Positions 34,486 to 43,129 of a stretch of 64,000 nt of DNA are shown here, piece after piece. The notes beneath the pieces were generated by a model that was given only the letters and a program-made list of their open reading frames with translations, did not search any database and had not been told where the DNA came from. A program made the translations under genes and the position numbers. This DNA is from JAGNKE01 sp965230245 (GTDB lineage Bacteria; Pseudomonadota; Alphaproteobacteria; Micavibrionales; Micavibrionaceae), in contig OZ246000.1 in NCBI GenBank assembly GCA_965230245.1, positions 2,046,001 to 2,110,000 of the forward strand, read 5' to 3'. Each line of letters opens with the position of its first letter. The first letter of the stretch is position 1.

Positions 34486-35454
34486 CTAAATATCTTCGCT
34501 TTCTTTTTGCTTCGGCGGCGAGTCTATATCGAGATCATCAAAAAAACCATCGTCTTCTTCCTCAAAGACACCGCCTCGCGGCTTGATCTCTATAACCTCA
34601 TCCATAAGAGAGCGTTTCTTGGGAGGCTCTTCAGCCGGAGCCTCAATGGGCTGGTCAACCTTTTGAGGAGGCTCTTCCTGAAGGTCTTGATCTTCATCAT
34701 TCTTAGGTTCAACAGGCTCGTCATCAAGAGTTTTTTCGGTAGTGAAAATATCATCCGCATTATCAGCCACACCATCTTGAGCCTCGCCCTCATCCTCGCT
34801 CTCGTTCAATGGCTCTTCGGGCGCGCGGTCAAGAATATCTGCAATCTCTTTGTCTTCCTCGACAGGTGGATCAACCGTAAGCTTAACGCGCGAGACTTTT
34901 TTCTTCTTTTTGGCCGTGGCTTTTTGTTTTTCTTCCTCGAAATACGCGGCGCGTTCTTCCTCCGTCATATCACGCAGCATCGTTATTTTTTGCAGTGATT
35001 GGTACGCATCCTCAACCCCTTCGTCCACGGCCTCGCGCACGTAAAGAACGCCCATCCCTTCATCCTTTTCAATGCCGCAAGAGCCATAAAACAAATCCAG
35101 TCCGTAATAAAGCTTAGAATAGGAATGGCCGCGCTCCGCCGCCGCCTTGAACAAGCCCGCAGCCTTATTCTTGTCCTGCTCGATCCCCTGACCGGTGTGA
35201 TAGTAAAGTCCTAACTCGTGCAGGGCTTCAAGGACTCCGTACTTCGCGGCAAAGTGCAGATATTTGATACGCCGTGCCAGAAACGTTTCTTCATCCTCGT
35301 TCCATTCATCCAGCGTAAAACAGGCATAGATATAAAGCGCATCGGGATCTTTTTCGAGCACATGCGGCTTGATCAGCTGAAACAGCTTTTTCAGGTTTCT
35401 CCCCGTTTTCAACATATGGTAGGCACGCTTGCGCGTGATGTAACCCATAACCAT
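34486..35454 (-). CDS. Sel1-repeat protein with acidic C-terminus
   Basis: The 322-aa product has a helical N-terminal part with Sel1-like repeats at about 70-160 (EALHELGLYYHTGQGIEQDK, then AAERGHSYSKLYYGLDLFYG). The C-terminal 130 residues are very acidic (Glu/Asp) with Pro and a basic KKKKKVSR patch near 195. Sel1 repeats mediate protein binding. It sits between fliO and small flagellar-cluster genes; role unknown. AGGAACATTTC precedes the ATG at 35454. Confidence 0.78.
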   Translation of the reverse strand: MVMGYITRKRAYHMLKTGRNLKKLFQLIKPHVLEKDPDALYIYACFTLDEWNEDEETFLARRIKYLHFAAKYGVLEALHELGLYYHTGQGIEQDKNKAAGLFKAAAERGHSYSKLYYGLDLFYGSCGIEKDEGMGVLYVREAVDEGVEDAYQSLQKITMLRDMTEEERAAYFEEEKQKATAKKKKKVSRVKLTVDPPVEEDKEIADILDRAPEEPLNESEDEGEAQDGVADNADDIFTTEKTLDDEPVEPKNDEDQDLQEEPPQKVDQPIEAPAEEPPKKRSLMDEVIEIKPRGGVFEEEDDGFFDDLDIDSPPKQKESEDI

Positions 35455-35480
35455 GAAATGTTCCTAACTAAATAACCGGA

Positions 35481-35762
35481 CTATTCATCAGCCGCATCTT
35501 GCTCGTGCTGGGCCTGAAATCGTCCGATTTCGTCGGCCAGTTCGTCAAGCTGCGAAATAACTTTAACCAATTTGGGCTGCACCTGTTCCACCACGTCCTT
35601 TTCAGATGCTGTAATATCATTGCAAAGCGTTTCGACATCCTGCATCAGTGACCCCAGAACAGGCGGCTCGTTGTCCCGTAATTTGACAAACGCATCCTCA
35701 ATCACGCTCGTAATCTCGTGAATATCCGCCTCAAAGGTCTCAATGGTTTTCGGTGTGCTCAT
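35481..35762 (-). CDS. small helical protein in the fliO-fliP operon
   Basis: The 93-aa product starts MSTPKTIETFEADIHEITS from the ATG at 35762 with GAGGG upstream (the frame could begin earlier at TTG). It is acidic and entirely helical, with repeated hydrophobic spacing typical of a coiled coil. I do not recognise a family. Its position between the FlhB-like and Sel1-repeat genes suggests a flagellar accessory role. Confidence 0.6.
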   Translation of the reverse strand: MSTPKTIETFEADIHEITSVIEDAFVKLRDNEPPVLGSLMQDVETLCNDITASEKDVVEQVQPKLVKVISQLDELADEIGRFQAQHEQDAADE

Positions 35763-35781
35763 AAATACCCTCAATATAAGC

Positions 35782-36162
35782 TTATAAACTCTTCGTATCT
35801 TTGCCCATTTTTATATCACTGTCAAAAGGATCAGGCTGCCCGTTTACACGGTAAACATACGATAAAATCTCCCCCACAGCCATGAACGCCTCGCTGGGAA
35901 TAGGGCTATCCAGCTCGATTTTCGCCAAAAGCTGCGCCAGATCGCTGTCCTCGCGCACGTGAATACCGTTTTCATAGGCCAATTCGAGGATTTTCTCGGC
36001 AATACTGCCGCGTCCTGCGGCCTTAATACGCGGCACTTTTTTCCCGCCTTCGGATTCCGCCAAAGCAACCGCAGTCTTGTTTTTCGGAATTTTGCTTGAA
36101 TTTAAAGGACTTAGAGGGTCTTTGCCCGCTCCATCCGACCCGTCATCGTAAATATCTGTCAT
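35782..36162 (-). CDS. FlhB C-terminal-like protein (FhlB type)
   Basis: The 126-aa product resembles only the cytoplasmic end of FlhB: GRGSIAEKILELAYENGIHV and SPIPSEAFMAVGEILSYVYRV align with the end of the full FlhB encoded at 39450-40526. The NPTH self-cleavage site is missing and there are no membrane segments. Stand-alone proteins of this type (FhlB/FlhX) can partly replace the FlhB tail. It heads a minus operon with the coiled-coil, Sel1, fliO and fliP genes. The ATG at 36162 has AGGATG upstream. Confidence 0.82.
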   Translation of the reverse strand: MTDIYDDGSDGAGKDPLSPLNSSKIPKNKTAVALAESEGGKKVPRIKAAGRGSIAEKILELAYENGIHVREDSDLAQLLAKIELDSPIPSEAFMAVGEILSYVYRVNGQPDPFDSDIKMGKDTKSL

Positions 36163-36178
36163 TGGCACGCATCCTGCA
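36163..36178 (+). promoter_or_regulatory. sigma-54 promoter for flgB-flgC-fliE
   Basis: TGGCAC-N5-CTGCA with GG at -24 and GC at -12. Transcription should start near 36190, about 80 bases before the flgB ATG. The -24 element touches the start of the divergent FlhB-like gene, so activator binding could also affect that gene. Confidence 0.82.
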
Positions 36179-36189
36179 TTGTTCTGAGT

Positions 36190-36222
36190 GGCCTCTTATC
36201 CATAAAACAAAAACAAGAGGCC
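36190..36222 (+). promoter_or_regulatory. hairpin at the predicted 5' end of the flgB mRNA
   Basis: GGCCTCTT (36190-36197) pairs perfectly with AAGAGGCC (36215-36222). The predicted sigma-54 start falls on the first stem base, so the transcript would begin with a stable 8-pair hairpin. It may protect the mRNA from 5' decay. Confidence 0.5.
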
Positions 36223-36268
36223 GGTGGATAGTAAAAGAGTAACTTTTATAATTGTAAGGTATGTAATC

Positions 36269-36676
36269 ATGACGACACAAGATATAGGTCTTTTAAGCGC
36301 TATATCGGCCAAGATGGATTATCTGGCACAACGCCAGCGCGTCATCGCCGAGAATATCGCAAATTCCGACACCCCCGGATACCGCCCCAAAGACTTGAAA
36401 CCCGTTGATTTCAGTGAAGTATTAAGCAGCGTGACAGGCGACGAGAAAGTCAACATCAACCGCACGAAAAGCGGCCACATGTCGCCGAACGCAGACGTGC
36501 AGGACCCCAAAGCCGCAAAACAGAAGGACACATATGAAGTCGCACCCGTGGGAAATGCGGTCATCATCGAAGAGCAAATGCTCAAATCCGGCCAGAACAC
36601 GATGGACTACAACCTGATGCTGAACGTTTATCAGAAACAGATTGGCATGTTCCGTCTTGCCCTGCGCGGCAACTAA
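36269..36676 (+). CDS. flgB: flagellar proximal rod protein FlgB
   Basis: From the ATG at 36269 the product has 135 residues, normal for FlgB. It has ISAKMDYLAQRQRVIAENIA followed by NSDTPGYRPKD, and the C-terminal NTMDYNLMLNVYQKQIGMF. It is the first gene of flgB-flgC-fliE, read from a sigma-54 promoter. Upstream in-frame codons to 36224 lack a ribosome site. Confidence 0.96.
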   Translation: MTTQDIGLLSAISAKMDYLAQRQRVIAENIANSDTPGYRPKDLKPVDFSEVLSSVTGDEKVNINRTKSGHMSPNADVQDPKAAKQKDTYEVAPVGNAVIIEEQMLKSGQNTMDYNLMLNVYQKQIGMFRLALRGN

Positions 36677-36703
36677 TTTTGAGATGAAAGGAAGGGTAGT
36701 CCG

Positions 36704-37123
36704 ATGAGCTCAGATATTTTAGGTGCAATGCAGATTTCAGCCAGCGGAATGCGCGCACAAGGCACACGCGTCCGCGTCATTGCCGAAAACGTTGCAAACG
36801 CCGACACAACAGGCACAAACCCGGGCGAAGACCCGTACCGCCGCCAGACGATCAGCTTCGTGAACGAACTCGACCGCGCCTCAGGGCTGCACAAGGTCAA
36901 GGTCGACCGGATCGGCGTGGACAACGAAACACCGTTTTCCCTGCAATACATGCCCGATCACCCCGCGGCAGACGTGGACGGCTACGTCAAAACACCCAAC
37001 GTCAACATGCTGATGGAAATGATGGACATCCGCGAGGCACAACGCTCCTACGAGGCCAATCTCGGGATGGTCGAACAGGCACGCTCCATGATGCTACGGA
37101 CAATAGAATTGTTGAGATCGTAA
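36704..37123 (+). CDS. flgC: flagellar proximal rod protein FlgC
   Basis: The 139-aa product shows the FlgC signature: MQISASGMRAQGTRVRVIAE at the start, NVANADTTGTNPGEDPYRRQ, GYVKTPNVNMLMEMMDIREA, and QRSYEANLGMVEQARSM at the end. The ATG has GGAAGGGTAG upstream. It lies 27 bases after flgB. Confidence 0.97.
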   Translation: MSSDILGAMQISASGMRAQGTRVRVIAENVANADTTGTNPGEDPYRRQTISFVNELDRASGLHKVKVDRIGVDNETPFSLQYMPDHPAADVDGYVKTPNVNMLMEMMDIREAQRSYEANLGMVEQARSMMLRTIELLRS

Positions 37124-37171
37124 TTGATATGACGCTCTCGCATGCGTATACTTTAAAGACAGGAGAAAGAC

Positions 37172-37501
37172 ATGCCCGTCGATAAACTCACAGATACAAA
37201 CACCGCCATACAGGCCTACGGCAACTCGATGAAAATCGGGCAGTCAAACGGCGGCGTAGGGCAGATCAAACAAGAACAGGAAGGTACAAGCTTCGCCGAC
37301 TTCCTGATGAGCAGTGTCGAAAACTCCGTCGAAACCATGCGCGAGGGCGAACGCATGTCCGCCAAGGCCGTCACGGGAGAGGCCGACATCACCGATGTCG
37401 TACAAGCCGTAACGCAGGCCGAACTCGCCCTGCAAACCGTTGTGTCCGTCCGCGACCGCCTCGTCTCCGCCTATCAGGAAATCATGCGCACGCAGATTTA
37501 A
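37172..37501 (+). CDS. fliE: flagellar hook-basal body protein FliE
   Basis: FliE joins the MS ring to the rod. The 109-aa product has an N-terminal helix region, FADFLMSSVENSVETMREGE and the C-terminal DVVQAVTQAELALQTVVSVR followed by RDRLVSAYQEIMR. AGGAGAAAG precedes the ATG. It ends the flgB-flgC-fliE set; a non-flagellar lipoprotein gene follows. Confidence 0.95.
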   Translation: MPVDKLTDTNTAIQAYGNSMKIGQSNGGVGQIKQEQEGTSFADFLMSSVENSVETMREGERMSAKAVTGEADITDVVQAVTQAELALQTVVSVRDRLVSAYQEIMRTQI

Positions 37502-37570
37502 AAACACCTGTTTTTATTTCATAATCCTGCCCCCGTCATCTATGATGAATGTCTTACAAACGGGGACGCC

Positions 37571-38239
37571 ATGTATTTTCGACAAATAGCCATCTTACTG
37601 GTCAGTCTTTTCACATTAACATCGTGTGATTTCATTTACCCTGCTGGTTGGAACTACCGCATAACCATAATGGTTGAAACGCCGGATGGTATGAAAACAG
37701 GCAGTGCCGTGCGTCATATCGATGCCTTCAGACCGATGGCATTCAATCCTGATGTGCCGGACATCAGATTCAAGGTTCTTGGCGAAGCTGTCGTTGTTGA
37801 TCTGGGAGAGTACGGTGTCTTGTTTGCGACCATCAAACACAGTTCATTTGAAGAATATTTCAGTGCATTTGGTTTGGATAAAAGTTCCCCTGCTCAAAAG
37901 TTGGAATTCAATAAGAACATCAGGGTAGGTGAAACAGCTTTTCTAAAAAATAATTACCCTTACCTGATCGCGTTCGAAGACTTGGACGATCCGTCAACTG
38001 CTGTGGCGGTCAATATTGGTGAGTTTGAAAAAGTATTCGGTGAGGGCGTGATATTTAGGGCGATCAAAATTGAAAAGACCAAAGATCCTGTGACGTACGG
38101 CGCTGTTAGACAAAAACTTCATTGGCTGGATGAATATTTTGACAAGAGATTAGATGGCAATAGGTACTTGACTCTCTACACGGATAACCGGACTGCAAAT
38201 AGCTTGAGTGCTGGCTCTTTTACAACACGGAGGGATTAA
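37571..38239 (+). CDS. lipoprotein of unknown function inserted between fliE and fliQ
   Basis: The 222-aa product has a signal peptide with the lipobox LTSC (Cys at about 19), then a soluble domain with ITIMVETPDGMKTGSAVRHI, VVVDLGEYGVLFATIKHSS and a YNGAVRQKLHWLDEYF-like end. Similar lipoproteins are found in diverse proteobacteria but I cannot assign a function. Its base composition is clearly richer in A and T than fliE and fliQ, which suggests later acquisition. It splits the usual flgB-flgC-fliE-fliQ order. Confidence 0.75.
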   Translation: MYFRQIAILLVSLFTLTSCDFIYPAGWNYRITIMVETPDGMKTGSAVRHIDAFRPMAFNPDVPDIRFKVLGEAVVVDLGEYGVLFATIKHSSFEEYFSAFGLDKSSPAQKLEFNKNIRVGETAFLKNNYPYLIAFEDLDDPSTAVAVNIGEFEKVFGEGVIFRAIKIEKTKDPVTYGAVRQKLHWLDEYFDKRLDGNRYLTLYTDNRTANSLSAGSFTTRRD

Positions 38240-38241
38240 TC

Positions 38242-38361
38242 ATGGATGATAGATTATTTAACGCCATATCAATTCTGGATATCTGTGACTTTCCGCATCG
38301 CATCCGTATATTCAAACGCCGCACTTTGATATCCTCTTCGTTATGGAAGATGCACAAGTAA
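38242..38361 (+). CDS. 39-codon ORF overlapping the fliQ start
   Basis: ATG at 38242 has GGAGGG eight bases upstream, a stronger ribosome site than fliQ has. It encodes 39 residues starting MDDRLFNAISILDICDFPHR and ends with TAA at 38359-38361, 19 bases inside fliQ. fliQ has no clear ribosome site. It may be a translated leader that couples translation to fliQ, or a remnant left by the lipoprotein insertion. Confidence 0.4.
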   Translation: MDDRLFNAISILDICDFPHRIRIFKRRTLISSSLWKMHK

Positions 38362-38606
38362 TCGACATCGCGCGCGAAGCGCTCATGCTCACCATCCAGA
38401 TTTCATTGCCCGTCCTGCTGGTCGGGTTGCTGGTCGGTGTGTCGATTGCCCTTGTTCAGGCTCTGACACAGGTGCAGGAAATCACACTCGTCTTCGTCCC
38501 GAAAATCATGGCGATTTTTCTGGCGATGTATTTCTTCCTGCCCATGATGATGGACACGCTTGTCATCTTTATGGAGAACTTGGCCGACCGCATCATCGGC
38601 GGATAA
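38343..38606 (+). CDS. fliQ: flagellar export gate protein FliQ
   Basis: The 87-aa product has two membrane helices (about 13-38 and 52-75) with LTIQISLPVLLVGLLVGVSI followed by ALVQALTQVQEITLVFVPKI, the FliQ signature. No Shine-Dalgarno sequence is visible before the ATG, which lies inside a short upstream ORF. FliP, encoded on the other strand at 33-34 kb, and FliR, next in line, are its partners. Confidence 0.95.
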   Translation: MEDAQVIDIAREALMLTIQISLPVLLVGLLVGVSIALVQALTQVQEITLVFVPKIMAIFLAMYFFLPMMMDTLVIFMENLADRIIGG

Positions 38607-38646
38607 CAAAAAGATCGCATAACAAAAGAAGAGCAGGTCCGACCCC

Positions 38647-39426
38647 ATGCAAGCCGCACTCGACGTATTTCTGACGACTGGCGTTCTGGCGTTTATGCTG
38701 ACCTTCGTGCGCATCGGCACGGTCCTGATGATCATGCCCGGTATCGGCGATTCCTTCGTGCCCCAGAATATCCGCCTGCATATGGCGCTGGGCGCCTCCT
38801 TCGTGCTTTTCCCGCTGATCATGCCCTATATCCCGAACCCGATCCCCGGCACGTTCACGCTCTTTGTCCTGATCTTTATGGAGTTTATTATCGGCCTGCT
38901 GATAGGCACGGTCGCACGAATATTCATGGCCGCACTTGATACCGCTGGGATGGTCATCTCCATGCAATCGGGTCTATCGAACGCGCAAGTCTTTAACCCC
39001 TCGCTCGCCTCGCAAGGCTCGATCATGGGTGCATTCCTGACTGTCACGGGCATGGTGTTGATCTTCTCGACCAACATGCACCATTTGCTTTTGATGGGCG
39101 TGGTAGAGAGCTATAAAATGTTCCCGCTCGGTGCGATGCCCGATACGGGCAGCATGGCCGAAGTCGTAAGCAAGGCCGTCTCCGCCGCCTTCGCCATCGG
39201 CTTCAAACTCGCAATGCCGTTTATCGTTCTAACGCTTTTGATCTATGTCGGGATGGGCGTTCTCTCCCGTCTGATGCCGCAGGTGCAGGTCTTCCTGCTC
39301 GCTCTTCCGATGCAGATCCTTCTCTCGATCACGTTATTAATGCTAGTGGTCTCCGTCTTATTGACCACGTGGCTTGCCCATTTCGAGGAAAGCATGGTCT
39401 ACTTCTTTCAGGCGGCAAGCCCCTAA
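38647..39426 (+). CDS. fliR: flagellar export gate protein FliR
   Basis: The 259-aa product has about six hydrophobic segments and the FliR pattern: FVRIGTVLMIMPGIGDSFVP, GLLIGTVARIFMAALDTAGM, and LRMLMPQVQVFLLALPMQ-like LSRLMPQVQVFLLALPMQI near residue 215. It follows fliQ by 40 bases and precedes flhB by 23 bases. Confidence 0.95.
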   Translation: MQAALDVFLTTGVLAFMLTFVRIGTVLMIMPGIGDSFVPQNIRLHMALGASFVLFPLIMPYIPNPIPGTFTLFVLIFMEFIIGLLIGTVARIFMAALDTAGMVISMQSGLSNAQVFNPSLASQGSIMGAFLTVTGMVLIFSTNMHHLLLMGVVESYKMFPLGAMPDTGSMAEVVSKAVSAAFAIGFKLAMPFIVLTLLIYVGMGVLSRLMPQVQVFLLALPMQILLSITLLMLVVSVLLTTWLAHFEESMVYFFQAASP

Positions 39427-39449
39427 AATAAGGAAAGGATAAAACGGCC

Positions 39450-40526
39450 ATGGCCGAAGGCGACGATCAGGACGACAGCCAGAAGACCGAAGACCCCACC
39501 CCCAAGAAAATTGAGGATGCGCGAAAACGCGGGCAGGTTGCCCTCTCGCGTGAAGTTAACAACTGGGTCATGCTCTTCGCCGCAACCTTGCTGATCGGCC
39601 TGTTTGCAATTCCCGTGCTCGGCGATATGCAGGTGGTCATGCGTGAATACATCGCGCAGGCACACAACTATCCTGCAATGCCCGGCGGCTTTTCCAGTGT
39701 TATGGGCGGCCTGTTTCAGGATGTGTTTATCCTGCTGCTCCTGCCGTTTATTATCCTGATCGCCGCGGCCTTCCTCGCGCCCTTCCTGCAGGTCGGACCG
39801 TTAATCGCCCCCGAAGTCATCAAACCCGATCTCAGCAAAGTCTCCCCCATAAAGGGGCTGCAGCGTCTGTTCTCTATGCGCTCGCTAATGGAGTTTGCAA
39901 AGGGCGTCTTAAAAATCACAATGGTCGGCGTCATCGGCACAATCATCATCTATCCGTATTTCGACCGTTTCGAACACTTCATCGATATGGAGCCGGGCGC
40001 CGCCGTCATTGAACTGCAATATCTCGTCCTGAAAATGATGATGGGCATTCTGGTGTTCCTGATCGTAATTGCCGTCATCGACCTGACGTATCAGCGTTAC
40101 GAATATTACAAGAAAATGCGCATGACCAAACAGGAGTTGAAAGACGAATACAAACAAACCGAAGGGGACCCGCACGTCAAAGGGCGTCTGCGCCAACTTC
40201 GTGCGCAAAAGGCACGCCAAAGAATGATACAGGCCGTGCCGAGCGCAGACGTCGTCATCACCAACCCGACGCACTTTTCTATCGCACTGAAATACGACCC
40301 CGAAACGATGGGCGCGCCGGTCTGCGTTGCAAAGGGCATGGATGATCTCGCCCTGCGTATCCGCGAAGTGGCGAAGGAAAACGATATCATCCTGTTCGAA
40401 AATCCACCGCTCGCCCGCACGCTTTATGACACGGTAGAGATAGACGACACCATCCCGCAAGAACACTTCAAGGCCGTCGCCGAAGTCATCTCCTACGTCT
40501 ACAAAATGCGCGGCCGCCCGAGCTAG
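39450..40526 (+). CDS. flhB: flagellar export switch protein FlhB
   Basis: The 358-aa product begins with the usual DDSQKTEDPTPKKIEDARKR, has four membrane helices, and a cytoplasmic tail with the self-cleavage site NPTH (VVITNPTHFSIALKYD, near residue 270). FliK acts on this tail to switch export specificity. It ends with ISYVYKMRGRPS, similar to the FlhB-like protein at 35.8-36.2 kb. AAGGAAAGG precedes the ATG. Confidence 0.97.
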   Translation: MAEGDDQDDSQKTEDPTPKKIEDARKRGQVALSREVNNWVMLFAATLLIGLFAIPVLGDMQVVMREYIAQAHNYPAMPGGFSSVMGGLFQDVFILLLLPFIILIAAAFLAPFLQVGPLIAPEVIKPDLSKVSPIKGLQRLFSMRSLMEFAKGVLKITMVGVIGTIIIYPYFDRFEHFIDMEPGAAVIELQYLVLKMMMGILVFLIVIAVIDLTYQRYEYYKKMRMTKQELKDEYKQTEGDPHVKGRLRQLRAQKARQRMIQAVPSADVVITNPTHFSIALKYDPETMGAPVCVAKGMDDLALRIREVAKENDIILFENPPLARTLYDTVEIDDTIPQEHFKAVAEVISYVYKMRGRPS

Positions 40527-40627
40527 GGAGAACGCCTAAGGAAAACAAATACCATAACGTGAATAACTTGCCCGAAGCCCGCCGCCGAACCTGTTCACAG
40601 TACGGGGTTTGTGCCATGATTTGACCG

Positions 40628-43129
40628 ATGACCATTGACCATAAAGATTTCATAGACAGACACCACAAAAATCTGGGCACGGAGAAGCCGCAGACCCCGT
40701 CCAAATCGGGCAATCTCATGATTTTTCTTATCATTCTGCTCTATCTTGTCCTGATCATTTTTGCAGTCGTATTTACGCAAGTCGATATGACAACGATCAT
40801 CGTCTCGCTCTTTGTCTTTGTCGCGGCAACGCTCGTTACCTTTGCCGCCAAACGCGCGCAATATCTGCAGGCAGAACAGGAGCGGGAGCTTATACTCCTC
40901 AAGGAAGTGCTGGAGGGTAGCCGCGGTGGTCGCCTGATCACCGACAACGCTGACAACACATTATTTTATAACCAGCGCTTCGTGGAGCTTTGCCCGCTCT
41001 CCGAGGAATACAGCTATGAATCCCTGATCAAGATGTTCGAAACCAACGACAAGGCGTTCGGCCTGTTCAGCGCCCTTTCGGACAAGGCACATCGCGGCCT
41101 CACCGATTCCATCGAACTCTATTGCGAGCAGCGCGATCTGGAAGGCTGGTATCAGGTGACAGCCCAGCCCATCGCCGGACACGCGGGATTTATTCACTGG
41201 CGCATCGATAACGTCACCGAACGCCACACCGCCGACCGCGCCGTACGCGAGGAACGTGAAAAACTGATCGACTTCACCGACAATGCGCCTGTCGGCTTTT
41301 TCTCCGTCGATGAAAACGGTCACTTCCTGTTTGCCAACGCCACCTTCGCCCGCTGGGTAGGGGAGGATTTGAACGTCATCCTGCGCGGCGGGAAACTCCA
41401 CACCTATCTGCAGGACCCGCCGAAAAACGGCAAGCCCTACGCCCTGACCGAAGGCGAAGCGGACAACCAGGTCGTTGAGCTATCCATGAAAGGCCCGCGC
41501 GGAAAAGCCGTTCTTGCCTCCGTAAATTATAGCATCGTGCGTGAAGACGACGGCAGCGTCAGAACACGGGCGGTCGTTCATGACCTGACCGCCGAACGTG
41601 AAATGCGAAAAGCACTGCAAGCCTCCGAAGACCGCTTCGAACGGTTTTTCGAGGAAGCCCCTTTGGGCATTACACTCGTCAATCAGGACGACGTGATCGA
41701 GGACTGCAACAACGAATTCGCTCGCATGATGCGCATGCCAGTAGAAAAACTCGAAGGCATGGACTTCAAAAAACTCATCGACGAGGAGGACCGCGAAACC
41801 GTTGTCGCCGCGCTGACCCGCACCGAAAAGGGGCAGCAAATGGACGCCCCGCTGGAGGTCACATTAAAGGGCGCGAAAAAACCCGTCATTGCCCAACTCC
41901 ACGCTCGCCGTTTCAAGGAAGGGCGCAACATGGTGCTCCATTTCATCGACATGTCGGAGAAAAAAGCCCTCGAAGAACAATTCGTCCAGTCCCAGAAAAT
42001 GCAGGCCGTTGGTCAACTCGCGGGCGGCGTGGCACACGACTTTAACAACATGCTGACCGCCATTATCGGCTTTTGCGATTTGCTCCTCCTGCGCCATAAA
42101 CCGGGCGATCCGTCCTTCGGCGACATCATGCAGATCAAGCAAAACTCCAACCGCGCCGCCAACCTTGTGCGCCAGCTTCTGGCCTTCTCGCGCCAGCAAA
42201 CCCTGCGCCCGCGCCTGCACGACATCACCGACATCCTGACCGAAGTCTCGCACCTCCTGCGCCGCCTGATCGGTGCGAACATCGACCTGAATTTGATCCA
42301 CGGGGACGACCTCGGTTTAGTGAAGATTGACGAAGGACAGGTCGAGCAGGTCTTTATCAATCTGGCTGTGAACGCGCGCGACGCGATGGACGGCGGCGGC
42401 GCCCTGACGATTACAACCGAAAACTATCAGAACAAAAAAGCCCGCGAAATCGCCTCCGAAGACATGCCGCCGGGCGAATGGATTCTGATCAAGGTCACGG
42501 ATTCCGGTTGCGGTATCTCAAAGGAAAACCTCACGCGTATCTTCGAACCCTTCTTCACCACAAAGGACGTTGGGCAGGGCACAGGTCTCGGCCTCGCTAT
42601 GGTCTACGGCATCATCCGACAATCGGGCGGCTATCTTGATGTGGAAAGCAAAGTCGGGGAGGGAACATCCTTCCTCATCTACCTCCCCCGCGCCGACGAA
42701 AACGAGGACGAGGAAGACGCCGAGGAAGAAATCACCGATGACACGCCCAAGGACCTGACGGGGACGGAAACCATCATGCTGGTGGAGGACGAAGACGCCG
42801 TGCGTATGTTCGGTCAGCGCGCCCTGACCAATAAAGGCTATCAGGTGCTCGCCGCCGAAAGCGGAGAAGCCGCCCTCGCGCTCTTTGATGAGAATAAGGA
42901 CAAACAGACCATTGACCTTCTGGTAACCGACGTGGTCATGCCCGGCATCGACGGCCCGACCCTCGCGCAGCGCATCCGCCAGCACAGCCCTAAACTCAAG
43001 ATCATTTTCATCTCTGGCTACACGGAGGAAAAACTGAAAAACCACGTGGGCGAACGCACATACTTCCTGCCCAAACCCTTCACCCTCAACCAACTCGCCG
43101 AAAAGGTGAAAGAGGTGCTGGAGGAGTGA
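40628..43129 (+). CDS. cckA: CckA-type hybrid sensor histidine kinase
   Basis: The 833-aa product has two membrane helices (about 30-49 and 54-74), PAS-like domains (about 85-200, 210-325 and 340-450), a HisKA domain with His470 in GGVAHDFNNMLTAIIG, a HATPase domain (about 580-695) and a C-terminal receiver with Asp768 in LLVTDVVMPGID. This architecture is that of CckA, which phosphorylates ChpT and through it CtrA and CpdR in alphaproteobacteria. CckA often sits beside flhB, as here. The C-terminal receiver is preceded by an acidic linker. Another kinase of the same type lies at 49.3 kb. Confidence 0.9.
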   Translation: MTIDHKDFIDRHHKNLGTEKPQTPSKSGNLMIFLIILLYLVLIIFAVVFTQVDMTTIIVSLFVFVAATLVTFAAKRAQYLQAEQERELILLKEVLEGSRGGRLITDNADNTLFYNQRFVELCPLSEEYSYESLIKMFETNDKAFGLFSALSDKAHRGLTDSIELYCEQRDLEGWYQVTAQPIAGHAGFIHWRIDNVTERHTADRAVREEREKLIDFTDNAPVGFFSVDENGHFLFANATFARWVGEDLNVILRGGKLHTYLQDPPKNGKPYALTEGEADNQVVELSMKGPRGKAVLASVNYSIVREDDGSVRTRAVVHDLTAEREMRKALQASEDRFERFFEEAPLGITLVNQDDVIEDCNNEFARMMRMPVEKLEGMDFKKLIDEEDRETVVAALTRTEKGQQMDAPLEVTLKGAKKPVIAQLHARRFKEGRNMVLHFIDMSEKKALEEQFVQSQKMQAVGQLAGGVAHDFNNMLTAIIGFCDLLLLRHKPGDPSFGDIMQIKQNSNRAANLVRQLLAFSRQQTLRPRLHDITDILTEVSHLLRRLIGANIDLNLIHGDDLGLVKIDEGQVEQVFINLAVNARDAMDGGGALTITTENYQNKKAREIASEDMPPGEWILIKVTDSGCGISKENLTRIFEPFFTTKDVGQGTGLGLAMVYGIIRQSGGYLDVESKVGEGTSFLIYLPRADENEDEEDAEEEITDDTPKDLTGTETIMLVEDEDAVRMFGQRALTNKGYQVLAAESGEAALALFDENKDKQTIDLLVTDVVMPGIDGPTLAQRIRQHSPKLKIIFISGYTEEKLKNHVGERTYFLPKPFTLNQLAEKVKEVLEE

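Noticed and set aside
40106..43093. Several long minus-strand frames over flhB and the CckA-type gene
   Set aside because: High-GC antisense shadows without start signals; the sense proteins are full-length and conserved.
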